Assembly (NCBI GenBank): GCA_900539695.1
Contig: UQDG01000011.1
Location: forward strand, 12,855 to 76,854
Length of the DNA stretch: 64,000 nt
DNA from: an uncultured Oscillospiraceae bacterium
Lineage (GTDB): Bacteria; Bacillota; Clostridia; Oscillospirales; Ruminococcaceae
Direction of reading: 5' to 3'
Part shown: positions 51,670 through 60,359 of the stretch, piece after piece
How positions within the stretch are numbered: the first letter of the stretch is position 1
How the letters are laid out: every line of letters begins with the position of its first letter
Notes under the pieces: generated by a model
Told to the model about the DNA's origin: nothing
Seen by the model: the letters and a program-made list of their open reading frames with translations, nothing else
Database searches by the model: none
Position numbers and translations under genes: made by a program

Positions 51670-51957
51670 TTACTTTTTCTGCAGTGCTCCCTGCAGCATG
51701 ATGTCACCGAAGGACAGGGCGTTGTACAGGCCCACCTTGTTGGCCTGGCGGACGATGCGCTCCGGCAGGGGCTTGGTGTCGTCTGTGGAAAGCAGGACGA
51801 TGTGAACCTTATCGGCCACGTCGACGCCGTTCTCTTTGGTGGTGCTGAGCACCTGCAGGTACACTACGTAGGGATCGCTCATCGAGCCGTAGTAGATATC
51901 GTTGCCGCAGCGCACCAGCGGGCGGCCTTTATAGGTCAGTTTCGGGGTATAAGCCAT
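51670..51957 (-). CDS. Conserved hypothetical protein (95 aa)
   Basis: A small soluble protein of mixed beta composition (LTYKGRPLVRCGNDIYYG, YVVYLQVLS) with a C-terminal helix and Lys end. It looks like a conserved clostridial protein of unknown function; no catalytic motif is visible. It has its own promoter (51995-52023, minus) and ends at the shared terminator, so it is probably a separate transcript from the glycan locus. Confidence 0.75.
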   Translation of the reverse strand: MAYTPKLTYKGRPLVRCGNDIYYGSMSDPYVVYLQVLSTTKENGVDVADKVHIVLLSTDDTKPLPERIVRQANKVGLYNALSFGDIMLQGALQKK

Positions 51958-51994
51958 GGCTGAAACCTTCTTTCTTCGTGTTGTCTAATAATAC

Positions 51995-52023
51995 ATTATA
52001 GCATAGATGCGGTTGTATTACAA
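51995..52023 (-). promoter_or_regulatory. Minus-strand promoter of the 51957 gene
   Basis: TTGTAA, 17 bp, TATAAT on the minus strand; the -35 overlaps the stop of the DUF2304 gene. Confidence 0.82.
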
Positions 52024-52377
52024 ATCTAATTTTTCCCGCTCGACTTTTTCCTCGTTGAGGGCGACCTGCTCGGTCAGGATACGGACTTTGCTGTCCAGCT
52101 GGCTGAGGCGGATGGACATGAAGAACTGCTTGGCCAGCAGCAAAAAGATGATGACCACATACACAAAGTTGATGGGGCTCATGAAGCCCAGCAGGTTGGC
52201 GGCCCAGTAGGCGATGCCGGGGAAGATGGCCAAAATCAGCAAAGCGGCGCTGAACAGCAGCCAGAAGATCGTATCCTCGATCTGGACTTTTGCCTGGCGC
52301 ACGCGGCGCAGGATGTACCACGCTGTGACCAGGCTGCCGAAGATCAGGCAGATGCGGATAAGCGTTTGGTCGAACAT
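52018..52377 (-). CDS. DUF2304 membrane protein
   Basis: A 119-aa protein with three TM segments and a C-terminal helix rich in Glu/Lys (LTEQVALNEEKVEREK). The family is regularly encoded next to polyprenyl-phosphate GT2 enzymes, as here (2 bp after the GT2), and is thought to assist them; mechanism unknown. The ATG at 52377 is chosen because the longer frame lies in the GT2 coding sequence. Confidence 0.88.
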   Translation of the reverse strand: MFDQTLIRICLIFGSLVTAWYILRRVRQAKVQIEDTIFWLLFSAALLILAIFPGIAYWAANLLGFMSPINFVYVVIIFLLLAKQFFMSIRLSQLDSKVRILTEQVALNEEKVEREKLDL

Positions 52378-52379
52378 TT

Positions 52380-53099
52380 TTACAGGCTCCTTTCGGGATA
52401 CGGGGTCGCGGTGTCGCGCTTGCGGAACCACTGGATCAGCAAGATGGAGATGGACATTTTGACCATATACTGCACGCTGCGCCAGAACGTCAGGTAGCTT
52501 TGGCCGGCGGTGCGCTCGCCCATTTCCACCTGCACTTCCTTGACTTTGGCACCGTTTTTGATCAGGTAGCTGATGGTGTCCGGCTCGGGACCGTAGTTCA
52601 GGTTTTGGGCAAACTCCTGCATCAGGCGGCGGTTGAACATCCGCATGCCGCTGGTGGGGTCGCAGATGGCGCGGCCGGTGGTGAGCCGGATGGACCAGCT
52701 GATGATGTAGCTGCCCAGCATGCGCAGGGTCTTGGGCTTTTTCACGGTCAGGAACCGGCTGCCGATGACGATGTCGTTGCCCTCCTCCAGAGCCTCCAGC
52801 ATGGGGGCAATGAACTCCGGCTTATGCTGGCCGTCGGCGTCCAGCTGCATGGCGCAGTCGTAGTCGTTCTCGGCCGCATAGCGCAGGCCGGTCTGGAACG
52901 CGCCCGCCAGCCCCAGGTTGACCGGCAGATCGATGAGCCGGTAGCCGTGGGCGCGGCAGACGGCGGCGGTCTTGTCGCGGCTGCCATCGTTGACGACGAC
53001 ATAATCGTACTGGGGGTAGTGGGTGGTCAGTTCCTCGACCACGGAAACGATGCTTTCTTCCTCATTATAAGCGGGGATGACGATGAGTAATTTAGACAT
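52380..53099 (-). CDS. Polyprenyl-phosphate glycosyltransferase (GT2, DPM1-like)
   Basis: A 239-aa cytoplasmic GT-A enzyme. IPAYNEEESI, VVVNDGSRDKT, and QLDADGQHKPE (DAD motif) are followed by GSRFLTV and DPTSGMRMFNR, the signature of dolichol-phosphate-mannose synthase-like enzymes. It would load a sugar on undecaprenyl phosphate for GT-C enzymes such as those at 50343 or 54253. It lies 1 bp from the GT4 stop and 2 bp from DUF2304, within one operon. Confidence 0.92.
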   Translation of the reverse strand: MSKLLIVIPAYNEEESIVSVVEELTTHYPQYDYVVVNDGSRDKTAAVCRAHGYRLIDLPVNLGLAGAFQTGLRYAAENDYDCAMQLDADGQHKPEFIAPMLEALEEGNDIVIGSRFLTVKKPKTLRMLGSYIISWSIRLTTGRAICDPTSGMRMFNRRLMQEFAQNLNYGPEPDTISYLIKNGAKVKEVQVEMGERTAGQSYLTFWRSVQYMVKMSISILLIQWFRKRDTATPYPERSL

Positions 53100-53100
53100 C

Positions 53101-54243
53101 TTAGCTCCTTTTGGCTGCTTGGGCCGCGGTTTTCTCCATTGTAGCAAAGACGGCCTGCCATGTAAAGTGGGCGCACAGGTTGGTGTAAGCGGTGTCGGCC
53201 CGGGTGCGGGCGGCGTCGGGATCTGCCAGGACCGCCTGCAGGGCCGCGGCCAGCGCGGCAGGGGCGGTGCTTTCCAAGTAGGCAGCGTAGGTCCCATCGG
53301 GCAGCAGCTCGCCGGTGCCCGCCGTGTGGGTGGTGACGATGGGGCAGCGGCAGGCGGCGGCTTCTAATAACGTGGTGGGGAAGCCCTCGGCGTACTCCGT
53401 CGGCAGGCAATAGCAACTGGCTTGCGTTAACAGCTGGACGATCTGCGGGTGGGGCAGGGCACCCAGCGCGTAGATGGGGGCGCCGAGCTGGCGCAGGGCG
53501 TTTTCCTCGGGGCCGGTGCCGGCGATGAAAAGGGCGCAGGACGTGCCGTTTTGGTTTAGCTGCCGCACGGCTTCGGCCAGCTTGGCCGCGCCTTTTTCGG
53601 GAATGAGCCGCCCCACAAAGGCTATGATGGGGGTGGCGGGGGCGAGATCGAATTCTGCCCGGAAGTCGCGGGGGTGGTCGCTGGCTAAGGCGGCCAGTTC
53701 CGCCGGGTCCACGGCGTTGGGCAGGCGGCCAGCGGCGGTGATGCCGAAGGTGCGCAGCCAGCTGCAGACATCGCCGGAGACGCCGTAGAAGGGGAACCCG
53801 CAGGCTTTGATAATATTGCAGGCCAGGTGCTCGTACATTTTGCCCGCAAGGCCCGCCGCGCCGCCGTGCATCATATAGCCGGTGGAGTGGTCCAGCACCA
53901 GCGCGGGGATGCCCCGGCGCTTGCACTGCCGCGCGGCCCAGACGCTTTGGGTGTACATGCGGGTCTGGATGACGGCAAAGTCGATGCCCTGCGCCCACAG
54001 GTCCGCGGCGGGCGGGTGGGGCTTGAGGACCGGAAACCGGCCGTTCATCACCGGCCAGGCGGGCAAGCGCCAGATCTCGATGCCGTCGGCGTCCGTTTCC
54101 CGCGCGGGCAGACCGGGCAGGCTGCTGGTGACCACCAGCGCCCGGTGCCCGGCAGCCAGGCATCGGCGCGCCAGGTTCCAGGTGTACCGCTCGACCCCGC
54201 CGGGAGTGGGCAGATATTGGGTTGTGAAAAAGCAGAAAGTCAT
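53101..54243 (-). CDS. Glycosyltransferase family 4
   Basis: A 380-aa GT-B transferase. The N-terminal domain starts TTQYLPTPGGVERYTWNLA, and the C-terminal nucleotide-sugar domain has IAFVGRLIPEKGA and EYAEGFPTTLLEAAAC (the E-x7-E element). No TM segments. It probably adds hexose to the lipid-linked glycan in the cytoplasm. It sits 9 bp after the DUF2142 gene. Confidence 0.92.
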   Translation of the reverse strand: MTFCFFTTQYLPTPGGVERYTWNLARRCLAAGHRALVVTSSLPGLPARETDADGIEIWRLPAWPVMNGRFPVLKPHPPAADLWAQGIDFAVIQTRMYTQSVWAARQCKRRGIPALVLDHSTGYMMHGGAAGLAGKMYEHLACNIIKACGFPFYGVSGDVCSWLRTFGITAAGRLPNAVDPAELAALASDHPRDFRAEFDLAPATPIIAFVGRLIPEKGAAKLAEAVRQLNQNGTSCALFIAGTGPEENALRQLGAPIYALGALPHPQIVQLLTQASCYCLPTEYAEGFPTTLLEAAACRCPIVTTHTAGTGELLPDGTYAAYLESTAPAALAAALQAVLADPDAARTRADTAYTNLCAHFTWQAVFATMEKTAAQAAKRS

Positions 54244-54252
54244 AAGCAGGTG

Positions 54253-56796
54253 TCAGCGGGCGATGACCGCCAGCATAATGTTGAGGATGACGCCCCACTG
54301 TACCAGCGCCAGCGCGCCGGTCAGGCGGGCTTGGGCAGAGGCTTCGTCCGGCACGGCGGCCAGGCGGCGGGGCAGGCAGGTCAGCAGCAAGGCGGGCAGC
54401 ACGGGCAGGAAATACCGCCCCTGCAGGCCGTACAGGGTCTCGTAATGGGTGGGAGTCCACAGCAGGCAGCCAGCCACAGCCAGCAGGCAGCTCAGGACGG
54501 CCGCCGCCGCGCCAAAGCCCCGCAGCCTGCCCGTAGGCAGCTTGCCGTTTTGGGCGGGCAGCGCCGCGTAGGCCAGCAGCAGGTAGAGCGCCACCACCCA
54601 GAACCAGGCCAGATCCAGCGTGTAGTAGCTTAGGCTGCCGCCTACCAGCGTGCGCAGGTAATGGTCTCCGTTTTGCACGATGCTGCGCACAAACAGCAGG
54701 GCGGTGGCAGGCAGGTGGTGCAGGATGTAGCCGGGGGTGTAGGTGGCTTCGTCGGCGGCATCGGTCACACTTTGGGTGGCGCGGGTGGCGCGGGCAGCTT
54801 CCACCTCGGCGGCTACGGTCTCGCGGTCCAGCGGGATGCGGTCGTCCATGGTGCCTACGTCCAGCCCCAGCGCGGCGAACCGCTCCACGCAGGTGGGCAG
54901 GTTAAACAGCTGCTTGTAGGCCTGCATGGCACCGCCCTCGGCAAAATAGGGCAGGTAGGCGTCGGCGTTGCCGGTGGTGACATCGGTGCCCAGCAGGGCG
55001 TAGGAGGCCATGGTGTAGAAAGCCTGCGCATCAGTGTAGCTGTTGGCTTTGTCGGTGGTGAAAATGAAGCTCTGGCCCAGCACGGCGGGGGTGACGTCCC
55101 CCTCAGCGAGGGCCTGCACCCAGAAGTCCACCTCGCTCTGGGCGGGGTCGCGGGTGTCCGCTACATAGTAGTATAACCGCCGCACGTAGTTTTCCATCGT
55201 ATTGTCGGCGCAGATGGTTTCCTCGTAGGCGGCGTCCGGCTCAGCCGGGGCGTTTTTGGCGCTGCGGGCGTCGTCGGTGGTTTCCTCGGTGGCAGCTGCC
55301 GCGTTGTCAGCGGCGGGGGAGCCGAGGGCACCGGTGAGGGTGCCGGTGTTCAACACCAGAGCCAGCGCCAGGCAGGCGGCCAGGTAGCCCATTTTTTTCG
55401 CTTTGGCGTGGTGGCCCAGCGCGGCGGCGGGGACCAGCACAAACAGCGCGGCCAGGGGCAGATAGACCATCTTGCCCGGGGCCAGCAAAATGCCGGCGAC
55501 GGCCAGTGCGGCCATGCGTTTCGGCGTGGGCTGGCCGTAGACGGCATCCAGCAATAAGGCCGTAAAGCCGAAGCACAGCCCCAGCAGTACAGCGTCGCGG
55601 CTGAAGCTGGCGGCGAGGTGCAGCGTCATGGGCAGCAGGGCCGCCGCAGTAAAGATGCGCTTGCCGCAGGGCGCGGCCTTGACGGCGAAGGCCGCCAGCA
55701 ACGCAAACACGATAAGGTTTGCCAGCCGCCCCAGCGCCAGCGCCGGGGTAAAGCCCAAGTGCAAAAGATACGCAAGGAACACCGCACCGCCGCTGGCCAG
55801 ATACAACAGCGGGTTCTGGTCAGTCTGCAGCTCGTGGTATTCCTGATGACTGGTGTAGGGGGCGTCGGTGGTGGTGAACAGCGTGTCGGTGAACTCCTGC
55901 CAGGTGAAGACGGTGGTATTTTCGTCCTGCAAAAGCTCGTCGGTGTCGGTCTCCCGGCGGAAACTGGTGGTGGTGGGCACCTTGCCCATCTGCCAGTCAT
56001 CGTGGGAGATCATATTGGCCCACTTGGTGGCTAAGGTAAAGCTTTGGTTGATGTGGTACTTTTCATCCGGTGCGGCGTAGGGCGGCAGAATGACCGAGTA
56101 GATGAGGCCAAAGCCCAGCACCAGTACAAAAACAAGGCGGTGCAGCGATACTTTGCGGCTGAGGCAGGCATACACGGCAAAGGCCGCCAGCAGCGCGGCC
56201 GCGCCGCCCGCCAGCAAAAAGAACCGCGTCAGGTAGCCGCCCATGCGCTGGTAGGTCACCTGCATGGCTAAAGTGCCGTCCACCGGCTCGCCGTTCAGGG
56301 TCATCTGCTCTTTCCAGAGGGCGACGCCGTTACTGTGGCCGATGGCAAGGACTGCATCCGAGGTATAGTGCGCCGTGACGGACAGCCGGTAGCGGCGGCC
56401 CTCCTGGGCGGGCACGACGGGATCCAGCCCCAGGGTGGTGTACTGGTCCGGGATGATGTTTTGCATCACGCCGGTGGAGCGGGCCAGTTCCTCGCCGGTG
56501 TCGGCGTCGGACAGGACCACTTCCAGCTCACCCTGCGGCTGGGCGCCGGGCAGGTAGAACTCCAGCCCGATGGTGTAGAGCGCCTTGTCGTAGGTAAAGA
56601 CCTGGGCGGCGGTGTCGCCGTCTGCCAGCAGCTCCGAGCGGTCGAAGTTATCGCAAAGGGTCTCGGTACGGCCCTTGCCCAGCTGGGGGCGCACGACGGC
56701 CAGCCAAATGAGCAGGGTAGATGCCAGCAGGACCACCAGCGTAAGGAGCGCGGCCGGGAGCGGGCGGTATTTGGTTTTGGTGTTGGGTTGGGGCAT
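54253..56796 (-). CDS. DUF2142 polytopic membrane protein, GT-C-like
   Basis: An 847-aa protein. An N-terminal TM (about 12-32) precedes an extracytoplasmic beta domain (to about 180). Some eleven TMs follow, interrupted by an acidic loop (about 470-640). The segment PPYAAPDEKYHINQSF, with acidic residues after a TM, and ASFSRDAVLLGLCFG match DUF2142 proteins, which are putative extracytoplasmic glycosyltransferases. The start at 56796 (GGAGG, 5-nt spacing) is preferred to an earlier frame inside a repeat. Confidence 0.82.
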   Translation of the reverse strand: MPQPNTKTKYRPLPAALLTLVVLLASTLLIWLAVVRPQLGKGRTETLCDNFDRSELLADGDTAAQVFTYDKALYTIGLEFYLPGAQPQGELEVVLSDADTGEELARSTGVMQNIIPDQYTTLGLDPVVPAQEGRRYRLSVTAHYTSDAVLAIGHSNGVALWKEQMTLNGEPVDGTLAMQVTYQRMGGYLTRFFLLAGGAAALLAAFAVYACLSRKVSLHRLVFVLVLGFGLIYSVILPPYAAPDEKYHINQSFTLATKWANMISHDDWQMGKVPTTTSFRRETDTDELLQDENTTVFTWQEFTDTLFTTTDAPYTSHQEYHELQTDQNPLLYLASGGAVFLAYLLHLGFTPALALGRLANLIVFALLAAFAVKAAPCGKRIFTAAALLPMTLHLAASFSRDAVLLGLCFGFTALLLDAVYGQPTPKRMAALAVAGILLAPGKMVYLPLAALFVLVPAAALGHHAKAKKMGYLAACLALALVLNTGTLTGALGSPAADNAAAATEETTDDARSAKNAPAEPDAAYEETICADNTMENYVRRLYYYVADTRDPAQSEVDFWVQALAEGDVTPAVLGQSFIFTTDKANSYTDAQAFYTMASYALLGTDVTTGNADAYLPYFAEGGAMQAYKQLFNLPTCVERFAALGLDVGTMDDRIPLDRETVAAEVEAARATRATQSVTDAADEATYTPGYILHHLPATALLFVRSIVQNGDHYLRTLVGGSLSYYTLDLAWFWVVALYLLLAYAALPAQNGKLPTGRLRGFGAAAAVLSCLLAVAGCLLWTPTHYETLYGLQGRYFLPVLPALLLTCLPRRLAAVPDEASAQARLTGALALVQWGVILNIMLAVIAR

Positions 56797-56822
56797 GGGG
56801 GCCTCCGGATCGTAGAGATGAG

Positions 56823-56853
56823 AGAGCCTCCCTTTGCACAAGGGGGCCTTTTA
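56823..56853. repeat. Palindromic repeat fragment
   Basis: GAGCCTCCCTTTGCACAAGGGGGCCTTTT, one arm type of the 45977 repeat, in the gap between the DUF2142 gene and the KdsC-like gene. Confidence 0.6.
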
Positions 56854-56867
56854 AAGGGTGGCCGAAA

Positions 56868-57374
56868 TTACACGTCTACGTGAAACGCCGCTTTAACGGC
56901 ATCGTGCCAGCGGCCGTCGGTGCGCAGGATGTGCTCGACCGCACCGCGAACGGAACCTTCGCCGCCGCGCTGGGGACACTGGTAGTCGGCGCGGGCCTTT
57001 ACTTCGGGCGCGGCATCCGCCGGGCAAGCCACAAAGCCGCACAGCGCCATGGCAGCCAGGTCGTTCAGGTCGTCGCCGCAGTAGGCGATCTCCTCGCGGG
57101 CATAGCCGTTTTCGGCAAAAAATTTCTGCAAAAAGTCCGCCTTGTGGGGGACGTTCTGGTAAATATCGGTGATCTTCAGGTCGGCAGCGCGGCGGCGGAC
57201 GGCTTCGCACTCGCGCCCGGTGCAGATCATCACGCGGATGCCTGCGGTACGGGCCAGCACCAGCCCGGCGCCGTCTTTCACGCCGAACTTTTTCAGCTCG
57301 TTGCCGGTGGAATCATAGTAGATGCCGCCGTCGGTCAGTGTGCCGTCCACGTCCAGCACCAGTAAACGGATCAT
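56868..57374 (-). CDS. KdsC-like HAD phosphatase
   Basis: A 168-aa tetrameric-type HAD phosphatase without a cap. LDVDGTLTDGGIYY, KKFGVKDGAGL, CTGRE and YCGDDLNDLAAM are the signatures of 3-deoxy-D-manno-octulosonate-8-phosphate phosphatase and its relatives for other ulosonates. It lies 3 bp after the aldolase gene and near a KdsB-like gene, so it probably dephosphorylates the keto-deoxy sugar before CMP activation. Confidence 0.88.
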   Translation of the reverse strand: MIRLLVLDVDGTLTDGGIYYDSTGNELKKFGVKDGAGLVLARTAGIRVMICTGRECEAVRRRAADLKITDIYQNVPHKADFLQKFFAENGYAREEIAYCGDDLNDLAAMALCGFVACPADAAPEVKARADYQCPQRGGEGSVRGAVEHILRTDGRWHDAVKAAFHVDV

Positions 57375-57377
57375 AAA

Positions 57378-58937
57378 TTACGCCCTTTCGTATTCGCTGG
57401 GGGTGATGAAGTGCACCGGCAGCCCGGCGGCGCGGATGGCCCCGGCCAGCTGAGCGTTGTAGGCGGCGCCGCGCCCCGTGTGGGTGTGCAGGCCCGTGTC
57501 CGCGTAGGCGGCGGTGCCGGGACGGTAGCCGTCGGCGCCCGCCAGCAACACTTCAGCTGCATTGCACAGGCGCAGCAGCCGCAGCAGCATCAGCACACTG
57601 TTGCCGCCCTGGGCATCGGTGCCGGAAAGCCGGTCGTAGTTGACGACGGTGGCATCGGCAGCAGCGCGCAGGTTGCTGGTCAGAATCAGCGGGCAGGGGT
57701 AGGCGGTGCTTTCGTCAAACCGCTTGGCGTTGGTGAAAAACGCATAGTCCGGCTTTACAAAGTCCGGCACAAAGTTGGCCGAAATGGTCACGTCGGCGTC
57801 GGCGGCCGCCACGGCGGCGCGGCCTTCCTCGGCAGCCAGGGTGGCACCCGGGGCCAGGATCAGCACCCGCTTGCCCGCAAAGGCAGTGTGCAGGGCGGCG
57901 AGGGCAGCTTCGTCGTCGATGCGGCGGTTCTTGTACTCGGTGTAGAGCTTGTCCGCGTAGGCAGCGTCGAAGGCGGTCTTTTTGCCGGGGTCGATGGCCG
58001 CCAGCAGGTGGTTGATGTCCCGGTTGGTCAGGTCGCCCTTGTGGAGGTAATGCTCGGCGTAATTGCGGTGCAGGTTGAACCGGGCGGACAGGAAGTAGGC
58101 CGGGGAATAGCCCCATGCGCTTTCGCCCTTGATGGGGGCAATGTGATCCTGGATGGCGTCCATGATCTCATCCAGATCGTAGTGGGTGTTGAGGTTTTCG
58201 TTGCAGTAGTCGGCCACCAGCTCGATGGGCAGGTTGCCGGGGGTGCGGCCCATGCCGTTCAGGCTGCCGTCCACGGTCTTGTCCCGCAGCAGCGGCTTAT
58301 CGAGAAACTCCTGCGCCAGGCAGAAGCTGAGGGCCATGTTCTCATGCAGGTGCAGGCCCAGCCGGATATCCGGGGCCAGGTTATGGTCAGCGAGGCTGAC
58401 GATGCGCTCTAAATCCCGGCGGCGCATGCTGCCGAAGGTATCCACAATGGAGAACTGCCACGGGTGGATGGCGTTGACCTGGTCAAAGATCCACAGCAGG
58501 TCCTTGTCGGCGTAGCCCATAATGTTGATGGGGTTGATGGACAGCTTGTAGCCCCGGGCCTTGACCTCGCGGGCAAAGTCCATGCCGTCGCGGATGTCGT
58601 AGTCATGGGCGGTGATGCGGATGATCTCGATGCCGTGGCCGTCATAGGGGGAGAGCTTCGAGATGTCGTAGTTGGAGCGCATGGCCATGCCGGAGTAGAT
58701 GGTGTGGCCGCGCTGGGATTCCGGCGGCAGCAGGCGGTTCAGCTCCTCGATGGTGTTGCAGACGGTGACGTCGGGGTCGTAGCCGTCCACATTGCGCAGG
58801 AAGCCGACCTCGACGATGTCGGTGCCGGCACGGGTCAGGGATTGGATGATGCGGCGGGCGGAGCCAAGGCCCCAGTGCCAATCGTTGATATAACCGCCGT
58901 CACGCAGGGTGCAATCCAGCAGTTTTACATCAGCCAT
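57378..58937 (-). CDS. DRE-TIM aldolase with C-terminal Rossmann-like domain
   Basis: A 519-aa protein. The N-terminal HMGL-like TIM barrel (1 to about 335) has LLDCTLRDGGY with R12/D13 and the metal pair H196/H198 in HLHEN, as in 4-hydroxy-2-oxovalerate aldolases, which use pyruvate enolate. The C-terminal part (about 350-519; RVLILAPGATLA, LLAGADGY) resembles the nucleotide-binding domain of DUF115/MAF-type proteins. Flanked by KdsB- and KdsC-like genes, it is the best candidate for making a 2-keto-3-deoxy sugar here. It overlaps kdsB by 8 nt. Substrates unproven. Confidence 0.82.
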   Translation of the reverse strand: MADVKLLDCTLRDGGYINDWHWGLGSARRIIQSLTRAGTDIVEVGFLRNVDGYDPDVTVCNTIEELNRLLPPESQRGHTIYSGMAMRSNYDISKLSPYDGHGIEIIRITAHDYDIRDGMDFAREVKARGYKLSINPINIMGYADKDLLWIFDQVNAIHPWQFSIVDTFGSMRRRDLERIVSLADHNLAPDIRLGLHLHENMALSFCLAQEFLDKPLLRDKTVDGSLNGMGRTPGNLPIELVADYCNENLNTHYDLDEIMDAIQDHIAPIKGESAWGYSPAYFLSARFNLHRNYAEHYLHKGDLTNRDINHLLAAIDPGKKTAFDAAYADKLYTEYKNRRIDDEAALAALHTAFAGKRVLILAPGATLAAEEGRAAVAAADADVTISANFVPDFVKPDYAFFTNAKRFDESTAYPCPLILTSNLRAAADATVVNYDRLSGTDAQGGNSVLMLLRLLRLCNAAEVLLAGADGYRPGTAAYADTGLHTHTGRGAAYNAQLAGAIRAAGLPVHFITPSEYERA

Positions 58938-59664
58938 GCTGTTTCTCCTTTAAAATCGTGTTGACAAGGGCCAGATCCTTGGGGGTGTCCACGCTGACGG
59001 TCTTGTAGGGGCTTACGATGGCGTGGACCTTGTGGCCGTTCTCAATAAAGCGCATCATATCGTTCTCTTCGGCTTTTTCCAGGATGGATTTGGGGGTGGC
59101 GTGGTAGAATGCCAGCGCCTGCTTGCTGTACAGCTGGATGCCGGTGACCTTCTCGTACTCGAAGTCGAGGGTGCCCTTCGGGTAGGGGATGGGGCTGCGG
59201 GAGATGAGCAGGATCTCCCGCGCCGCATTGGTGACGACCTTCTGGTTGGAAAAGTCGATGACGTCGGCGGGGTGCTCCATAATGTTGGTGAGGACGGCGA
59301 CGTAGCAGGGGTCCTCGGGCAGGGTATCCGGCAGGATGAGGTCAAAGGCGGCGGGGTTGACCAGCGGCTCGTCGCCCATCAGCTGCAGGTAAAGGTCGGC
59401 ATCCTCGACGGTGCTGACCTCCCAGATGCGGCCGGTAGGGGTATCGTGGTCGGGGCTGGTCATCAGATAGCGCATGCCGTAGGTCTTGCAGGCATCGGCG
59501 ATGCGCTCGTCATCGGTAGCGATGAGGACGTCGTCCAGCTTGGGGCAGGCCTTGGCGGCCTGGTAGACCCACCAGATCATGGGTTTGCCCAGCACATCCG
59601 CCAGCGGCTTGCCGGGCATACGGGTGCTTGCATAACGGGCAGGGATCACAGCGATTGTTTTCAT
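58930..59664 (-). CDS. kdsB: KdsB-like CMP-ulosonate cytidylyltransferase
   Basis: A 244-aa enzyme that couples CTP to Kdo or a similar keto-deoxy acid, releasing PPi. IPARYASTRMPGKPL, VLIATDDERI, LQLMGDEPLV and the C-terminal SVDTPKDLALV are close to bacterial KdsB. The start at 59664 (AGCGAGG upstream) gives the standard N-terminus. Kdo is a Gram-negative sugar, so its presence in a Firmicute glycan operon points to a Kdo-like capsule or wall component. The DUF559 gene end overlaps its start by 4 nt. Confidence 0.92.
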   Translation of the reverse strand: MKTIAVIPARYASTRMPGKPLADVLGKPMIWWVYQAAKACPKLDDVLIATDDERIADACKTYGMRYLMTSPDHDTPTGRIWEVSTVEDADLYLQLMGDEPLVNPAAFDLILPDTLPEDPCYVAVLTNIMEHPADVIDFSNQKVVTNAAREILLISRSPIPYPKGTLDFEYEKVTGIQLYSKQALAFYHATPKSILEKAEENDMMRFIENGHKVHAIVSPYKTVSVDTPKDLALVNTILKEKQHG

Positions 59665-60020
59665 AAAGATACCTCGCTTTGCAGGGCGCTGCCAATTGTC
59701 TGGCATACGCCGGGAAAATTTTTATCTATATCCAGATTGGTGAAGCGTAATACGGTAAGATGGTTGGCGGTAAAATACGCAGTGCGGCGGGCATCGGCCT
59801 GCTGTTGTTCCGGCGTATAATGCTGGGAACCGTCCAATTCAACGATAAGGCGGGCGCTGGCACAGTAGAAATCGGCAATGTAGCCGCCAATGGCCTTTTG
59901 GCGCTGAAATCGCACAGGACAGTTGCGGAGATAGTTATACCAAAGTTTGCGCTCCCACGGTGTCATGTTCTTGCGCAGATGCCGCGCAAGAGGAATGTTG
60001 CGTGGGTTGTAGGTGCGCAT
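59661..60020 (-). CDS. DUF559 endonuclease-like protein
   Basis: A 119-aa protein of the Vsr/restriction-endonuclease-like DUF559 family. NPRNIPLARHLRKNMTPWE, FRRQ-like RFQRQKAIGGYIADFYC, LIVELDGSQHY and VLRFTN carry the expected E/D-x-E-L-D and later catalytic positions. It is translationally coupled to kdsB, an odd partner. It may be a nuclease carried along by transfer or repeat activity rather than a glycan enzyme. Confidence 0.85.
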   Translation of the reverse strand: MRTYNPRNIPLARHLRKNMTPWERKLWYNYLRNCPVRFQRQKAIGGYIADFYCASARLIVELDGSQHYTPEQQQADARRTAYFTANHLTVLRFTNLDIDKNFPGVCQTIGSALQSEVSL

Positions 60021-60122
60021 GGGAGGCCCCTCGCAGAGGGGGCCTCTCTAACGCTCTGCAATTTTATAGTAGTCGTCTAAAATTGTAGAGGAATCTAGCC
60101 CCAACGGGGCTGTTTCGGAGGA

Positions 60123-60179
60123 GGATGCAAAGACGTTAAGAAAAACGCAGCACTCCTGCGTTTTTTAGTCTTTGCATTC
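60123..60179. repeat. Nested hairpin element
   Basis: Outer arms GGATGCAAAGAC and GTCTTTGCATTC, inner arms AAAAACGCAG and CTGCGTTTTT with a 5-nt loop. Confidence 0.7.
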
Positions 60180-60310
60180 TCCGACCTCATCTTCGGGGTT
60201 CCTAGGGGCGTGCAGCCCCTAGGGCGGGGTCCGCTGCCTCGCAACAGCGGGACTTTTTTCGCATCCTTTTTTGGTCACAAAAAAGGATGACCTGACGGCA
60301 GGATGCCGTT

Positions 60311-60341
60311 AAGAAAGAGAGAGCGGGCGCAGGGTGCCCGC
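60311..60341 (-). terminator. Terminator of the ABC exporter/GT52-like operon
   Basis: On the minus strand GCGGGC and GCCCGC pair, followed by TCTCTCTTTCTT. Confidence 0.65.
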
Positions 60342-60359
60342 GAACGGGGGGGCGGACAT

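Larger units (their letters stand above)
60021..60359. other. Gene-free stretch with nested inverted repeats
   Basis: Contains a palindromic fragment (60020-60052), the hairpin AGCCCC-AAC-GGGGCT (60097-60111), a nested element GGATGCAAAGAC/GTCTTTGCATTC with inner AAAAACGCAG/CTGCGTTTTT (60123-60179), CCTAGGGGC/GCCCCTAGG (about 60201-60222), and ATCCTTTTTTG/CAAAAAAGGAT (60263-60288). A minus-strand terminator follows at 60311-60341. No coding signal seen. Confidence 0.7.
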
